Positions 53,673 to 62,662 of a stretch of DNA of 64,000 nucleotides are shown here, piece by piece. Made by a program: the position numbers and the translations under genes. This stretch comes from Minwuia sp. (GTDB lineage Bacteria > Pseudomonadota > Alphaproteobacteria > Minwuiales > Minwuiaceae): positions 86,353-150,352 of the forward strand of contig JARGPL010000037.1 of the NCBI GenBank assembly GCA_029210175.1, written 5' to 3'. Within the stretch, counting starts at the first letter, position 1. Each line of letters starts with the position of its first letter. The notes under the pieces were generated by a model. That model was not told the origin of the DNA. It searched no databases and worked only from the letters and a program-made list of their open reading frames with translations.

Positions 53673-54449
53673 ATGATTGCGAGAAACGGATTCCGTTCGG
53701 TCCTTTTGGCTGCAACACTGGCCAGTGCCACGGTCATGGCGGTTGCTCCTGTCGCGGCGCAGGACATTCGCGATCCCTACGAGGAAACCAACCGGGAAAT
53801 CTTCCAGTTCAATCTGGGTCTGGACCGCGGGCTGATCCGCCCGGTGTCGCGCGGCTATCGCACCGTTGCCCCGAAGCCGTTTCGTGACGGCCTGTCGAAT
53901 GCGCTCGAAAACCTGACCGAGCCGCAGACCCTGTTCAACAATATCCTGCAAGGCGATGCCGAGGCGGGGTGGAACACCTTCGTCCGGTTCATGATCAACA
54001 CGACGGTCGGCCTGGGCGGGCTGTTCGACATCACCACAGCGGGCAATTTCGAACGCCGCAAGGAAGATTTCGGCCAGACACTGGCTGTCTGGGGGACCGA
54101 TTCCGGCTCCTACATCATGCTGCCGCTTTTCGGGCCTTCGAGTGTGCGCGATACGGCGGGCAAGGTGGTCGATATCGTGACGGATCCTTTCGGTCTGGTA
54201 TTCGGCTTCGTGCCTGCACTGTCGCGGACAGGTGCCGGGATCATCGACAATCGATCGGAAACGATCGAAGCATCTGAATCGCTGGAAGCGACGTCGATCG
54301 ACCTCTACGCATCGATCCGCACGCTGCATTTCCAGAATCGCGAATACCAGATCCGCAATGGTGCGCCTGCGCCGCTTGACGATCTCTACCGAGATCTGGA
54401 ATTGCAGAAGGACGTGGCCGTCCGCTTCCCCCGCGCCCAGAGCAACTGA
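53673..54449 (+). CDS. mlaA: MlaA (VacJ)-like outer-membrane lipid-asymmetry protein
   Basis: This 258-residue protein has the MlaA signature DPYEETNREIFQFNLGLDRG at the mature N-terminus, PQTLFNNILQGD and GSYIMLPLFGPSSVRD. MlaA removes misplaced phospholipids from the outer leaflet with porins and passes them to MlaC. The start ATG 53673 follows GGGGAG; the signal peptide (residues 1-30) ends in VAAQ and has no lipobox Cys, unlike the enterobacterial lipoprotein. No mlaBCDEF genes are in the window. It is convergent with oligopeptidase B. Confidence 0.85.
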   Translation: MIARNGFRSVLLAATLASATVMAVAPVAAQDIRDPYEETNREIFQFNLGLDRGLIRPVSRGYRTVAPKPFRDGLSNALENLTEPQTLFNNILQGDAEAGWNTFVRFMINTTVGLGGLFDITTAGNFERRKEDFGQTLAVWGTDSGSYIMLPLFGPSSVRDTAGKVVDIVTDPFGLVFGFVPALSRTGAGIIDNRSETIEASESLEATSIDLYASIRTLHFQNREYQIRNGAPAPLDDLYRDLELQKDVAVRFPRAQSN

Positions 54450-54495
54450 TCGAAACCCTGACGGTCGCGCGTTTCCGTCATTTGCGAAACGACAG

Positions 54496-56601
54496 TCAGC
54501 CTTCCTGGACCTTGCCGAAGACTTTCAGCAGGAATGCGTGATTGCGCGCAATCTCGTGCAGCTTGTCGAAACGTCCCGCCGCGCCGCCATGACCTGAGTC
54601 CATGTTGATCTGCAGCAGCAGAAGGCTGTCGTTGGCGCGCGTCGCGCGCAGCTTTGCAGCCCACTTGGCAGGCTCCCAATAGGTCACGCGCGGATCCGTC
54701 AGCCCACCGGTGATCAGCATGGCCGGATAGGCGATGGCCGCGACGTTGTCATAGGGGCTGTAGGACTTCATCAGGTCGTAGATGTCGCGGTTTGTTACCG
54801 GATTGCCCCATTCCGTCCACTCAGGTGGAGTGAGGGGCAGGCTGTCGTCCAGGATCGTGGTCAGGCAATCGACGAACGGAACTTCTGCCACGACGGCGCG
54901 CCAGAGATCCGGCGCCATGTTGGCGGCGGCCCCGACCAGCATTCCGCCCGCACTGCCGCCATGGATGGCGATGTTGCCAGAACCGGCAAGGCCCTGATCC
55001 ACCAGCGATCGACCGGCCGCGACGAAATCCGTGAAGGTGTTGCGCTTGTTCAGCAACTTGCCGTCGGTGTACCAGTGATAACCCTTTTCCATGCCACCGC
55101 GGATATGGGCGATGACATAGGTGAAGCCCCGGTTCACCAGGCTCAGGCGGTGCGGGCTGAAGCTTGCTGGCATCGACATGCCATAGGACCCGTAGCCATA
55201 CAGCAGCAACGGTGTGTCCGCGCCCGGCGGGGTTTGCCTGTGGTGCAGCAGGGTCAGCGGAATCTCCATGCCATCATCCGCGACAGCCTGCAAACGGCGT
55301 ACGACATAATCGGCCGCGTCATGGCCCGACGGGATCTCCTGCGTTTTCACCAGCACTCTCTGGCGCGTGCGCATGTTGTAGTCGAAGGTCTGTTCCGGCG
55401 TGGTGGGAGAGGAATAAGAAAAGCGAACGGTGTCGGAGACATATTCACCCCCGGCGATACCGATGCTGTAGGCTTCCTCATCGAACGCGATGCTGTGCTG
55501 TTCGCCACTGGCCGTGTCGGTCACGACAATGCGAGGCAGGGCGTTCACGGTTTCCAGGTGGACAAGCCAGTTGCTGAACGCGCGCACGGCCCGCAGCAGC
55601 CGACCATCCCGGGCCGGGACGATATCTGTCCAGTGCGCCTCATCAGCCTGATCAATTGGCGTGGTCATCAGCTTGTAGTCGATGGCGCCTTCACGGTTGG
55701 TGCGGATGATGAAGCGGTCAGCCTGGTCGGTGACGTCATAGTCATGGCCGTCACGACGGGCTGCGATCAGGCGCGGCTCCATCGTTGACAGGTCGGTGGG
55801 CAGGACCCGGACCTCCGTCATCTCGGATGCGCTGGATGTGATGTAGAGGAACCGGCGGCTCTCCCCATTGTCGATACCCAGATAGTAGCCGCTGTCCGGT
55901 TCCCGATAGATCAGGTCATCGCTGTCCACCGGGCTGCCCAGGCGATGGCAGAACGCGCTGTCAGGGCGCAGGTCGTCATTCAGCCTCGTGTAGAAATAGT
56001 GCGTGCTGTCCGCGGCCCAGACCACTTCGCCACTGGTGCCAGCCGGTCCGGTTTCCACGATGTCACCGGACGCGATGTCGATGATCTGCATGCCGTAGAG
56101 CTCCGAGCCTTTTGTATCGCAGGAAACGGCAAGCAGCTTGTGGTCGGGTGAGGGTCGCAACGCCCCCAGGCGAAAGAATGCGTGCCCTTCTGCCATGCTG
56201 TCACCATCCAGCAGGACCTCGGTTTCGCCGCCGGCCCTTGGCATCCGGCAATACTGCGGATGTTCCGCCCCGGGCTGGTAGCGCATGTAGTACGCGAAGG
56301 GGCCATCCGGCGCCGGGACACTGGAATCGTCCTGCTTCAAACGCCCCTTCAGTTCTCCGAACAGGGTTGCGCGCAGATCGCTGACATCAGCCAGCTGGGC
56401 GTCGGCATAGGCATTTTCGGCCTCGAGATAGGCGCGAATGTCCGGGTCGAGAACCGCAGGATCGCGCATGACTTCGCGCCAGTTCTCGTCGCGCAGCCAG
56501 TACCAGGGATCTTCGCGGGTGTCGCCATGCGCTGTCAGGGCGCGCGGTCGCAACGCAGCGACCGGGGCAGCCGGGGTGTCGGTAAGGATTGGATCGGTCA
56601 T
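54496..56601 (-). CDS. ptrB: Oligopeptidase B (S9A prolyl oligopeptidase family)
   Basis: This 701-residue serine peptidase has the N-terminal seven-blade propeller (EDPWYWLRDENWREV start, about 30-45) and the C-terminal alpha/beta hydrolase domain with the nucleophile in HGGSAGGMLVGA and the His in MDSGHGGAAGRF. Substrates of the family are short peptides cut after Arg or Lys. ATG 56601 gives typical length; a longer start at 56640 adds 13 unlike residues. No signal peptide is seen, so it is cytosolic. It is next to, but not coupled with, the ChrR/RpoE pair. Confidence 0.92.
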   Translation of the reverse strand: MTDPILTDTPAAPVAALRPRALTAHGDTREDPWYWLRDENWREVMRDPAVLDPDIRAYLEAENAYADAQLADVSDLRATLFGELKGRLKQDDSSVPAPDGPFAYYMRYQPGAEHPQYCRMPRAGGETEVLLDGDSMAEGHAFFRLGALRPSPDHKLLAVSCDTKGSELYGMQIIDIASGDIVETGPAGTSGEVVWAADSTHYFYTRLNDDLRPDSAFCHRLGSPVDSDDLIYREPDSGYYLGIDNGESRRFLYITSSASEMTEVRVLPTDLSTMEPRLIAARRDGHDYDVTDQADRFIIRTNREGAIDYKLMTTPIDQADEAHWTDIVPARDGRLLRAVRAFSNWLVHLETVNALPRIVVTDTASGEQHSIAFDEEAYSIGIAGGEYVSDTVRFSYSSPTTPEQTFDYNMRTRQRVLVKTQEIPSGHDAADYVVRRLQAVADDGMEIPLTLLHHRQTPPGADTPLLLYGYGSYGMSMPASFSPHRLSLVNRGFTYVIAHIRGGMEKGYHWYTDGKLLNKRNTFTDFVAAGRSLVDQGLAGSGNIAIHGGSAGGMLVGAAANMAPDLWRAVVAEVPFVDCLTTILDDSLPLTPPEWTEWGNPVTNRDIYDLMKSYSPYDNVAAIAYPAMLITGGLTDPRVTYWEPAKWAAKLRATRANDSLLLLQINMDSGHGGAAGRFDKLHEIARNHAFLLKVFGKVQEG

Positions 56602-56661
56602 GCGGATGGCTCCACCAGGCAAGGCGAGGGACAGGGGCAACCGCTGATCGTTATCACATCA

Positions 56662-57309
56662 TCAGATTCGAACCAGCGACTGCATCAGGCGTGGTACCCA
56701 GCCGGTGAAATTGAGCGGCGCATCGGTGGCAATGACACAGATGCAGTCCGTCGCGGCATCCGACACGGGCTGATGCGACACTTCCGGGTCCAGGTCTGCG
56801 ACGTCACCGGGCATGAAGCGTCCGATTTCATCGGTGTAGGAGCCGGAGACGATCATCGTCATCTCATGGCCGCCATGGCTGTGATGGGGCACTGCGCGAC
56901 CGGGGGAGATCCGCAGCAGTCGCACGGCCTCCTCGCCCTCACCCAGACGGGCCTGGCGGATACCAGGACCGACAGGCCACCAGCGCAGGCTGTCGATATT
57001 CTCCGGCAGCAGGTCACCCAGCGGCGCGGGCAGGCCGTGGTGGCCGCAGTGCCGAACAGTCTTCTCCGGCTGTACCGGTATGGCATTGTCGATCCGCGCC
57101 AGGACAAGGTCCAGCGCCGACGCACTCATTGCCACCTGTTCCACGTCGCTCAACAGCGCGCCGCCGATCTTCTCGGCATTCTCCGTCCGGGCGCGGCACG
57201 AGGGGCAGAGACCAAGGTGGGTCGCCACGATTGTCGAAAGTGCGGTGGACAGCCCGCCTGACGCATAGGTCAACAGGGTCGCCTCGTTCGGGTGATGACG
57301 TATCATCAT
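56662..57309 (-). CDS. chrR: ChrR-family zinc cupin anti-sigma factor
   Basis: This 215-residue protein has the N-terminal zinc anti-sigma domain with H6, H31, C35 and C38 (HLGLCPSC), the same residue numbers as the zinc ligands known in Rhodobacter sphaeroides ChrR. The C-terminal cupin has H143, H145, E149 and H179 (PHHSHGGHE), a second metal site. In Rhodobacter, ChrR holds RpoE inactive until singlet oxygen arrives, then is lost. Its start overlaps the rpoE stop by 4 bases, the standard arrangement. The exact zinc numbering supports ATG 57309 as start. Confidence 0.92.
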   Translation of the reverse strand: MMIRHHPNEATLLTYASGGLSTALSTIVATHLGLCPSCRARTENAEKIGGALLSDVEQVAMSASALDLVLARIDNAIPVQPEKTVRHCGHHGLPAPLGDLLPENIDSLRWWPVGPGIRQARLGEGEEAVRLLRISPGRAVPHHSHGGHEMTMIVSGSYTDEIGRFMPGDVADLDPEVSHQPVSDAATDCICVIATDAPLNFTGWVPRLMQSLVRI

Positions 57310-57872
57310 CTCTCATCTCCCAGAGCTGAACGTATCTTGCGGAATGACAGCCTCAACCGCGACTTCACGGTGCCCAGCGGCAGGGCGAGTTGCGCCGCGA
57401 TTTCCGAATGGGTCATGCTGTCGAAGAACGACAGCCTGATGATCTCGGCCTGTTCCGGCGGCAGGTGCTTCAGGGCAGCGCGCACGCGCACCTGATCTTC
57501 GTTCGCCTGCGTGAAATCCTCACCACTGATCGGCGGATCCGGCTGAAACATGGGGTCTTCCGGATCAGGTGCCGGACGGTTGATCCTGCGCATGATGTCG
57601 ATCCGCTTGTTGCGGGCTATCGTGAATATCCAGGTGGATGCGCCGGCCTTGGCCGGATTGAACTGGCCAGCCTTGGTCCAGACAGTCACCATGGTTTCCT
57701 GCACGATCTCCTCGGCCAGTTCCTCATTGGCCCCCGACTTGATCATGAAGCCCTTGATGCGCGGTGCGAAATGGCTGAACAGCTCGCGAAACGCGACCCG
57801 GCTCTGTGACCCGGCGACACGCGCCAGAAGGTCGTTGAGCTCACTGATCGACAGCGCTGCAGACTGCACCAT
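57306..57872 (-). CDS. rpoE: ECF sigma factor, RpoE (singlet-oxygen response group)
   Basis: This roughly 188-residue ECF sigma factor has region 2 (FRELFSHFAPRIKGFMIKSG, ASTWIFTIARNKRID) and region 4 (LPPEQAEIIRLSFFDSMTHS, LGTVKSRLRLSF). The paired anti-sigma ChrR places it in the ECF group of the Rhodobacter RpoE. ATG 57872 is preferred: it gives the usual length and lies about 40 bases below the predicted transcription start; ATG 57908 lies almost on that start, and 57950 precedes it. It is the first gene of the rpoE-chrR unit. Confidence 0.9.
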   Translation of the reverse strand: MVQSAALSISELNDLLARVAGSQSRVAFRELFSHFAPRIKGFMIKSGANEELAEEIVQETMVTVWTKAGQFNPAKAGASTWIFTIARNKRIDIMRRINRPAPDPEDPMFQPDPPISGEDFTQANEDQVRVRAALKHLPPEQAEIIRLSFFDSMTHSEIAAQLALPLGTVKSRLRLSFRKIRSALGDER

Positions 57873-57917
57873 TCCAATATCAGAAGATTTTGCCAAGTTT
57901 GCCCTCATGAACATCAC

Positions 57918-57943
57918 TACGTGCGATGGTTTTGATCGGATCA
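57918..57943 (-). promoter_or_regulatory. RpoE-type promoter of rpoE-chrR
   Basis: On the minus strand TGATCC (57943-57938) is followed by 18 bases and TA (57919-57918). R. sphaeroides RpoE promoters carry a TGATC-type -35 and a TA-containing -10, so this fits an autoregulated promoter. The same pattern with the same spacing occurs in front of the divergent operon. Confidence 0.65.
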
Positions 57944-58054
57944 CCGGCACAGGCCAGTGATGCGCGATGTCGAAATCCGCTGTCTGTCAATGTCCGCCTG
58001 TCGGATGTGTCCCAGGGATCGTGATACCCCTCGGCATGGATCAGTCCCGAGCTG

Positions 58055-58080
58055 TGATCCACCGGGTCCCTGCTGGCGTA
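58055..58080 (+). promoter_or_regulatory. RpoE-type promoter of the lipid-modifying operon
   Basis: TGATCC (58055-58060), 18 bases, then TA (58079-58080) match the motif before rpoE exactly in both hexamer and spacing. Transcription would begin near 58087-58090, so the GTG at 58088 is not a start codon, and the ATG at 58154 gets a leader of about 65 bases. Confidence 0.65.
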
Positions 58081-58153
58081 GCGTAAGGTGAATGACCACT
58101 GTTCGGCAAGCGGACAGCTGGCGGCAGACAACCATTGCGGTAGCAGGATTTCA

Positions 58154-59521
58154 ATGCGATCTCACGGAATGAGCGGGCGAAACATTGCGGTCATCGGATC
58201 CGGCATCGCCGGCATGTCTGCCGCGTGGCTGCTGTCCCAGAAGCATCGGGTGACGATTTATGATCGCGCCGAACACATCGGCGGTCACGCGAACACGGTC
58301 GATGTGGATCCGGGCGACGGCACCATTCCGGTTGATACGGGGTTCATCGTCTTCAACGACAGGAACTACCCGAACCTGAATGCCCTTTTCGCGCATCTGG
58401 ATGTGCCTGTAGCCGAGTCGGACATGTCATTTTCGGTATCGTCCGACAATGGACGGTTCGAGTATGGCGGTGCCTCCCTTTCCCTGCTTTTCGGTCAGCG
58501 ACGCAATCTCCTGCGCCCTGATTTCTGGCGTATGCTGCTGGATATCCGGCGCTTCTATGCGGAAGCCAGTGCATCGTTCGAGGACGTGCCGGAGCAGATG
58601 ACGTTGCGGGAATACCTGGGGCGACATCGGCTCGGTCGCGCATTCGTCAGTGATCACCTGCTGCCCATGACTGCGGCCATCTGGTCGACCCCGGCAGAGC
58701 ACATGCTGGACTACCCGGCTCAGAGCCTGCTTCGGTTCCTTGACAATCACGGTCTGCTGGGCCTGAGCAATCGCCCGCAGTGGTCCACGGTGCGGGGCGG
58801 CAGTCGTGAATATGTACAGCGCCTGACGGCCGGCTTTCGGGACCGCATCCGCCTGAACACGGCGGTCGAGGCCGTGACCCGCCTGCCGCTTGGCGTCAGG
58901 GTCGAGGATCGGCAGGGTGGCGTGGAAGAATTCGATGAGGTCGTTTTCGCCTGTCACGCCGACGAGGCACTGGCGCTGCTGAAGGATTCGGACGGTGCCG
59001 AACAGCGCATGCTCGGTGCTTTCCGCTATCAGAAGAATGTCGCGATGCTGCATACCGACCGTGCCCTGATGCCCCGTCGACGGCGCGTCTGGGCGAGCTG
59101 GAACTACCTTGCCCGGCCCGCATCAGCCAATGGCGATGCGCAGCAGCTATGTGTCAGTTACTGGATGAACCGGTTGCAGCCGCTGGACACCCGGCACGAT
59201 CTGTTCGTCACGCTGAACCCGATGGAGCAGCCTGCGGAAGGCACGATCCTGCGTTCCGTGCCCTATGATCATCCGGTGTTCGATGCCGCCGCAATTCGCA
59301 TGCGCAGGCTGATGTGGAATATCCAGGGGCACCGTCGCACCTGGTTCTGCGGCAGCTATCTGGGAGACGGGTTTCATGAGGACGGTGTCCAGGCGGGCCT
59401 GGCGGTGGCCGAGGCGCTTGGCGGTGTCCGGCGCCCCTGGGACGTGCCGCGGGAATCAGGTCGTCTGCATCTGCCGAACGGCTGGCCGGAACTGATGAAT
59501 GCCCCAAGGCAGGCCGCATGA
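58154..59521 (+). CDS. COG2907 NAD/FAD-dependent amine-oxidase-like flavoprotein
   Basis: This 455-residue flavoprotein has the dinucleotide loop IAVIGSGIAGMSAAWLL, ending the beta1-alpha-beta2 with an acidic residue, then VDTGFIVFNDRNYPNL and a C-terminal FAD region near WFCGSYLGDGFHEDGVQ. It is a COG2907-type protein, found with DUF1365 and CFA-like methyltransferase genes; related Rhodobacter operons under RpoE act on unsaturated fatty acyl chains and can lead to methylated furan fatty acids. ATG 58154 follows AGGA with 5-base spacing. The stop overlaps the next start (ATGA). Confidence 0.85.
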   Translation: MRSHGMSGRNIAVIGSGIAGMSAAWLLSQKHRVTIYDRAEHIGGHANTVDVDPGDGTIPVDTGFIVFNDRNYPNLNALFAHLDVPVAESDMSFSVSSDNGRFEYGGASLSLLFGQRRNLLRPDFWRMLLDIRRFYAEASASFEDVPEQMTLREYLGRHRLGRAFVSDHLLPMTAAIWSTPAEHMLDYPAQSLLRFLDNHGLLGLSNRPQWSTVRGGSREYVQRLTAGFRDRIRLNTAVEAVTRLPLGVRVEDRQGGVEEFDEVVFACHADEALALLKDSDGAEQRMLGAFRYQKNVAMLHTDRALMPRRRRVWASWNYLARPASANGDAQQLCVSYWMNRLQPLDTRHDLFVTLNPMEQPAEGTILRSVPYDHPVFDAAAIRMRRLMWNIQGHRRTWFCGSYLGDGFHEDGVQAGLAVAEALGGVRRPWDVPRESGRLHLPNGWPELMNAPRQAA

Positions 59522-60300
59522 CCCTCGTCCCGACAGCGGAAGAGCGACCGGCGGGCAGCATCTATGCCGGGCACGTGGTGCATGTGCGCCACCGCCCGAA
59601 GCGCCATCGCCTCAGCTATCGGGTCTTCACGCTGGGTCTCGACATCGACCGGCTCGACGAACTGGATCGCGACTTGCGCCTGTTCGGCAACGAAAGGGCG
59701 GCGGTGCTTTCGTTGCGGGCTGCAGATCATGGTCCGAAGGATGGTGGAACTGGCCTGCGTCCCTGGGTGGAGGGGCTGTTGCGCGATATTGGCCTGGACG
59801 CGCCGGTGACGATCGAGATGCTCACCTACCCGCGTCTGTTCGGCTATGTGTTCAATCCTCTGACGGTCTATTTCTGCCGCGACGCTGACCGGTTGCTGCA
59901 CGCAATTGTCTATGAAGTTCACAATACGTTTGGCGACCGCCATGCCTACGCCATTCCCGTTCAGCCGGGAGAGACCGAAAGCCTGGTGATGCAGCAGGCG
60001 GAGAAGCGTTTCTTCGTCTCGCCGTTTATCGAGAATGAGGGCAATTACCGGTTCCGCGTGCGCCCGCCAGAGGATGATGTCGCCGTTGTCATCCGCCACA
60101 GCACCGCTGAGGGGCCATTGCTGGACGCGAGTTTCACCGGCACCCGGCACCCGCTGACCGACCGCCAGATCCTCGCTACGGTCTTGCGCCACCCGCTGAT
60201 GACCCACAAAGTCACATTCGGGATTCATTGGGAAGCGGCCCGGCTCTGGCTGAAAGGCATTCCGTTTCTTGGTCGGCCCGCCAGTTCCTGGCGCGCCTGA
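59518..60300 (+). CDS. DUF1365 family protein
   Basis: This 260-residue protein has the DUF1365 signatures YAGHVVHVRHRPKRHRLSYR near the N-terminus and LTYPRLFGYVFNPLTVYFC (residues around 100-120), as well as HNTFGDRHAY. Its biochemical role is unknown, but it is nearly always found with a COG2907 protein and a CFA-type methyltransferase, as here. Coupled at its 5' end by a 4-base overlap; 35 bases separate its stop from the methyltransferase start. No membrane segment is obvious. Confidence 0.88.
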   Translation: MTLVPTAEERPAGSIYAGHVVHVRHRPKRHRLSYRVFTLGLDIDRLDELDRDLRLFGNERAAVLSLRAADHGPKDGGTGLRPWVEGLLRDIGLDAPVTIEMLTYPRLFGYVFNPLTVYFCRDADRLLHAIVYEVHNTFGDRHAYAIPVQPGETESLVMQQAEKRFFVSPFIENEGNYRFRVRPPEDDVAVVIRHSTAEGPLLDASFTGTRHPLTDRQILATVLRHPLMTHKVTFGIHWEAARLWLKGIPFLGRPASSWRA

Positions 60301-60335
60301 TCCGTGTCTACCCGCTGGATGTTCAGGGAGTATCC

Positions 60336-61652
60336 ATGACCACGATTGACCCTGTCGAGGGCCGTCGCGAGACAAGCGGCAGCGAAGCCGTGGAAGCCAT
60401 GCTCGAAGAGCTGGGTACCCGCCACGGCACGGCTGTAACCCGGCGCGCAGGTGCCCTGCTCTGGGCCCCGCTGCTGAATGGCCTGCGCACTGCTGTCCGA
60501 CATGGGCAGATCACGTTCCATCGCCCGGATGGCGGAACCCTGGTCGCCGGCATGGCAACGACCGAAGCGGAGGCTGCGGGCGCGCCGGTCGCGGTGGTCG
60601 TCCTGCATCGCTGGCGTGCGTTGCGGCGTCTGTTCACCGGCGGCGAGCTTGGTTTTGCCGAAGCCTATCTGGATGGCGACTGGTCGACCCCGGATCTCGC
60701 CGCGTTCTTCCGTCTGGTCCAGACCAATCGGGCGCGCCTGTCGGAAATGGCGCAGGGCCTTGCCGTTCGCCGGTCGCTGGATTTCCTGTTTCACCGGCGG
60801 CATGCCAACACCCGCGCAGGCAGCCAGCGCAACATTGCCTACCACTATGATATGGGCAACGATTTCTACAGCCGCTGGCTGGACCCGAGCATGACCTACT
60901 CATCGGCGATCTTTGCGGAGGATACCTGGTCCGAGAGCCTGAGGGACGCGCAGTTGCGCAAGTACCGCACGATCCTGGAGATGGCCGACATCAGGCAGGG
61001 TGACCGGGTTCTGGAAGTCGGGTGCGGCTGGGGCGGTTTCGCGGAAACGGCGGTGGCGGAGCGCGGTGCAGACGTCACCGGTATCACCCTGTCGCGCGAG
61101 CAGCTGGCCTTTGCCGAACAGCGCCTGCACGGGGCGGGGCATGCGGACAGCGCGCGCTTCGAACTGACCGACTATCGCGATACCAGCGATACCTACGACC
61201 GCATTGTCTCGATCGAGATGTTCGAGGCGGTAGGGGAAGAGAACTGGCCTGCCTATTTCAAGACGGTCCACGACAGGTTGCGGTCAGGCGGCGAGGCGGT
61301 CATCCAGGTGATCACGATCGACGAAAAGGCGTTTCCCCTCTATCGCAAGCGCGCCGATTTCATTCAGCGCTACATCTTTCCCGGCGGCATGTTGCCGTCG
61401 GCCACGGCGTTCCGTGATGCGGCCCGTTCGGCAGGCCTCACCCTGAAGGGCGAGAAGTTCTTCGGTCGCAGTTACGAGCGGACGTTGCGCATCTGGCAGG
61501 AAGCGTTCGAGAACGCCTGGCCGGAGATCAGCCAGATGTCCGCCTTCGATGAGCGGTTCCGGCGCATGTGGCGCTATTACCTTCTGTTCTGCGCCGAAGG
61601 CTTCCGGGATGGCTTGATCGATGTCGGCCTTTTCCACCTGAAACGGACCTGA
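60336..61652 (+). CDS. Cyclopropane-fatty-acyl-phospholipid synthase-like methyltransferase
   Basis: This 438-residue SAM-dependent methyltransferase of the CFA/mycolic-acid group has an N-terminal lipid-binding region and a Rossmann methyltransferase domain from about residue 190 (HYDMGNDFYSRWLDPSMTY, then LEVGCGWGGFAETAVAERG for SAM). The C-terminal SIEMFEAVGEENWPAYF also fits. It transfers a methyl or methylene group to a phospholipid-bound unsaturated chain. ATG 60336 follows GGGAG. It closes the RpoE-type operon; the neighbours allow either a cyclopropane or a methylated (furan-type) product. Confidence 0.88.
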   Translation: MTTIDPVEGRRETSGSEAVEAMLEELGTRHGTAVTRRAGALLWAPLLNGLRTAVRHGQITFHRPDGGTLVAGMATTEAEAAGAPVAVVVLHRWRALRRLFTGGELGFAEAYLDGDWSTPDLAAFFRLVQTNRARLSEMAQGLAVRRSLDFLFHRRHANTRAGSQRNIAYHYDMGNDFYSRWLDPSMTYSSAIFAEDTWSESLRDAQLRKYRTILEMADIRQGDRVLEVGCGWGGFAETAVAERGADVTGITLSREQLAFAEQRLHGAGHADSARFELTDYRDTSDTYDRIVSIEMFEAVGEENWPAYFKTVHDRLRSGGEAVIQVITIDEKAFPLYRKRADFIQRYIFPGGMLPSATAFRDAARSAGLTLKGEKFFGRSYERTLRIWQEAFENAWPEISQMSAFDERFRRMWRYYLLFCAEGFRDGLIDVGLFHLKRT

Positions 61653-61659
61653 ATCAATA

Positions 61660-61687
61660 ACGGCGCGCCTTGTGTCAGGCGCGCCGT
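61660..61687. terminator. Bidirectional terminator between the methyltransferase and the foldase
   Basis: A 10-bp stem (CGGCGCGCC at 61661-61669 with GGCGCGCCG at 61678-61686, plus an A-T pair at 61660/61687) closes an 8-base loop. On the minus strand it is followed by TTATTGATT, a T-rich stretch, so it best ends transcription of the leftward foldase gene. Confidence 0.6.
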
Positions 61688-61744
61688 CATGTTCGTCCGG
61701 AGGGGGCTGGCAGTTGCTGCACTGACAGCGACCTCCTGTTGCAC

Positions 61745-62662
61745 TTATTCCTTGGTTTCTGCCGGGGCGGCATTGTCCGCCAGCGGCGAGCCGTCGATGT
61801 TCAGTTCCTCGATCTCGACGCCATCGCGCAGGCTGGTGATCATGTCACTGATGATCTTGCCAGTCATTTCCTGCTCCAGTTCCTGGCGCTTTTCCTCGAA
61901 CGTCGGACGCGGCTGATCGCGGCGTTCCTCCACCTTGATGACATGCCAGCCAAAGCGGGTCTGCACCGGCTCTGCGCTGATTTCCTGCTCCGCCATCTTG
62001 AAGGCGGCATCGGCGAACGGCTTCACCATCTTCTCGGCTGAGAAGAACCCCAGATCACCTCCGGTCGGCGCAGACGGACCCTGCGATTTCGCCTTGGCGA
62101 CCTCGGCAAAGTCGGCACCACCCTGCAGTTCGGCGATGACGGCCCTGGCCTCGTCTTCCGTCTTCAGCAGGATGTGGCGGGCGCGCAATTCCTGCTCAGC
62201 CGGATTGTCGACAAGGAAACGGGCATAATTGCTGCGCAGTGCTTCTTCGGTGATTTCCTGCTCCAGGCGGCCCAGCAGCAGATATTCCCGCATCTTGTTC
62301 TCGCGAAACTCCTCGACCTCGGCCTGCAGGCCCTTGTCATCGGCCATGCCGGCGGCCTTGGCGGCATCCAGCAGCAGCGCGTGGTTGACCGCACGCTTCA
62401 CCAGCATCGGATACAGCGCTGAAATCGGCACCTGCTGATACTGTTCCGGCAGGTCCTGGATCATGGCCATCACCGACTCCAGGCGGATATCCTTGCCCTT
62501 GACCCGCGCCACGATCGGGTTCTGGTCCGCAATGTCCTGGGCAGTTGGTTCTGCCGTTGCTGCAGGTGCCGGTGTGGAGGAAGTGGTCTGCGCGAAAGCG
62601 GTCGGGGCGACGAGCGCCAGACCAAGCGCCAGGGCCAGGCCGTGGCGGAAGGGGTTCAGCAT
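61745..62662 (-). CDS. Parvulin-type periplasmic peptidylprolyl isomerase (SurA/PrsA-like)
   Basis: This 305-residue protein has a signal peptide (cleaved after AFAQ, about residue 25), a helical SurA-N-like part and a rotamase domain: RARHILLKTEDEARAVI, GGDLGFFSAEKMVKPFADAAF and TRFGWHVIKVEER. Parvulins assist folding of outer-membrane or exported proteins. ATG 62662 begins the signal peptide; the frame is open upstream to 62740 without a likely leader. It is divergent from secA, a natural pairing of export and folding. The C-terminus is acidic. Confidence 0.88.
   Translation of the reverse strand: MLNPFRHGLALALGLALVAPTAFAQTTSSTPAPAATAEPTAQDIADQNPIVARVKGKDIRLESVMAMIQDLPEQYQQVPISALYPMLVKRAVNHALLLDAAKAAGMADDKGLQAEVEEFRENKMREYLLLGRLEQEITEEALRSNYARFLVDNPAEQELRARHILLKTEDEARAVIAELQGGADFAEVAKAKSQGPSAPTGGDLGFFSAEKMVKPFADAAFKMAEQEISAEPVQTRFGWHVIKVEERRDQPRPTFEEKRQELEQEMTGKIISDMITSLRDGVEIEELNIDGSPLADNAAPAETKE

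Noticed and set aside
58088..58153. GTG start at 58088 for the COG2907 gene
   Set aside because: It falls at the predicted transcription start of the RpoE-type promoter; ATG 58154 has AGGA and family-like N-terminus.
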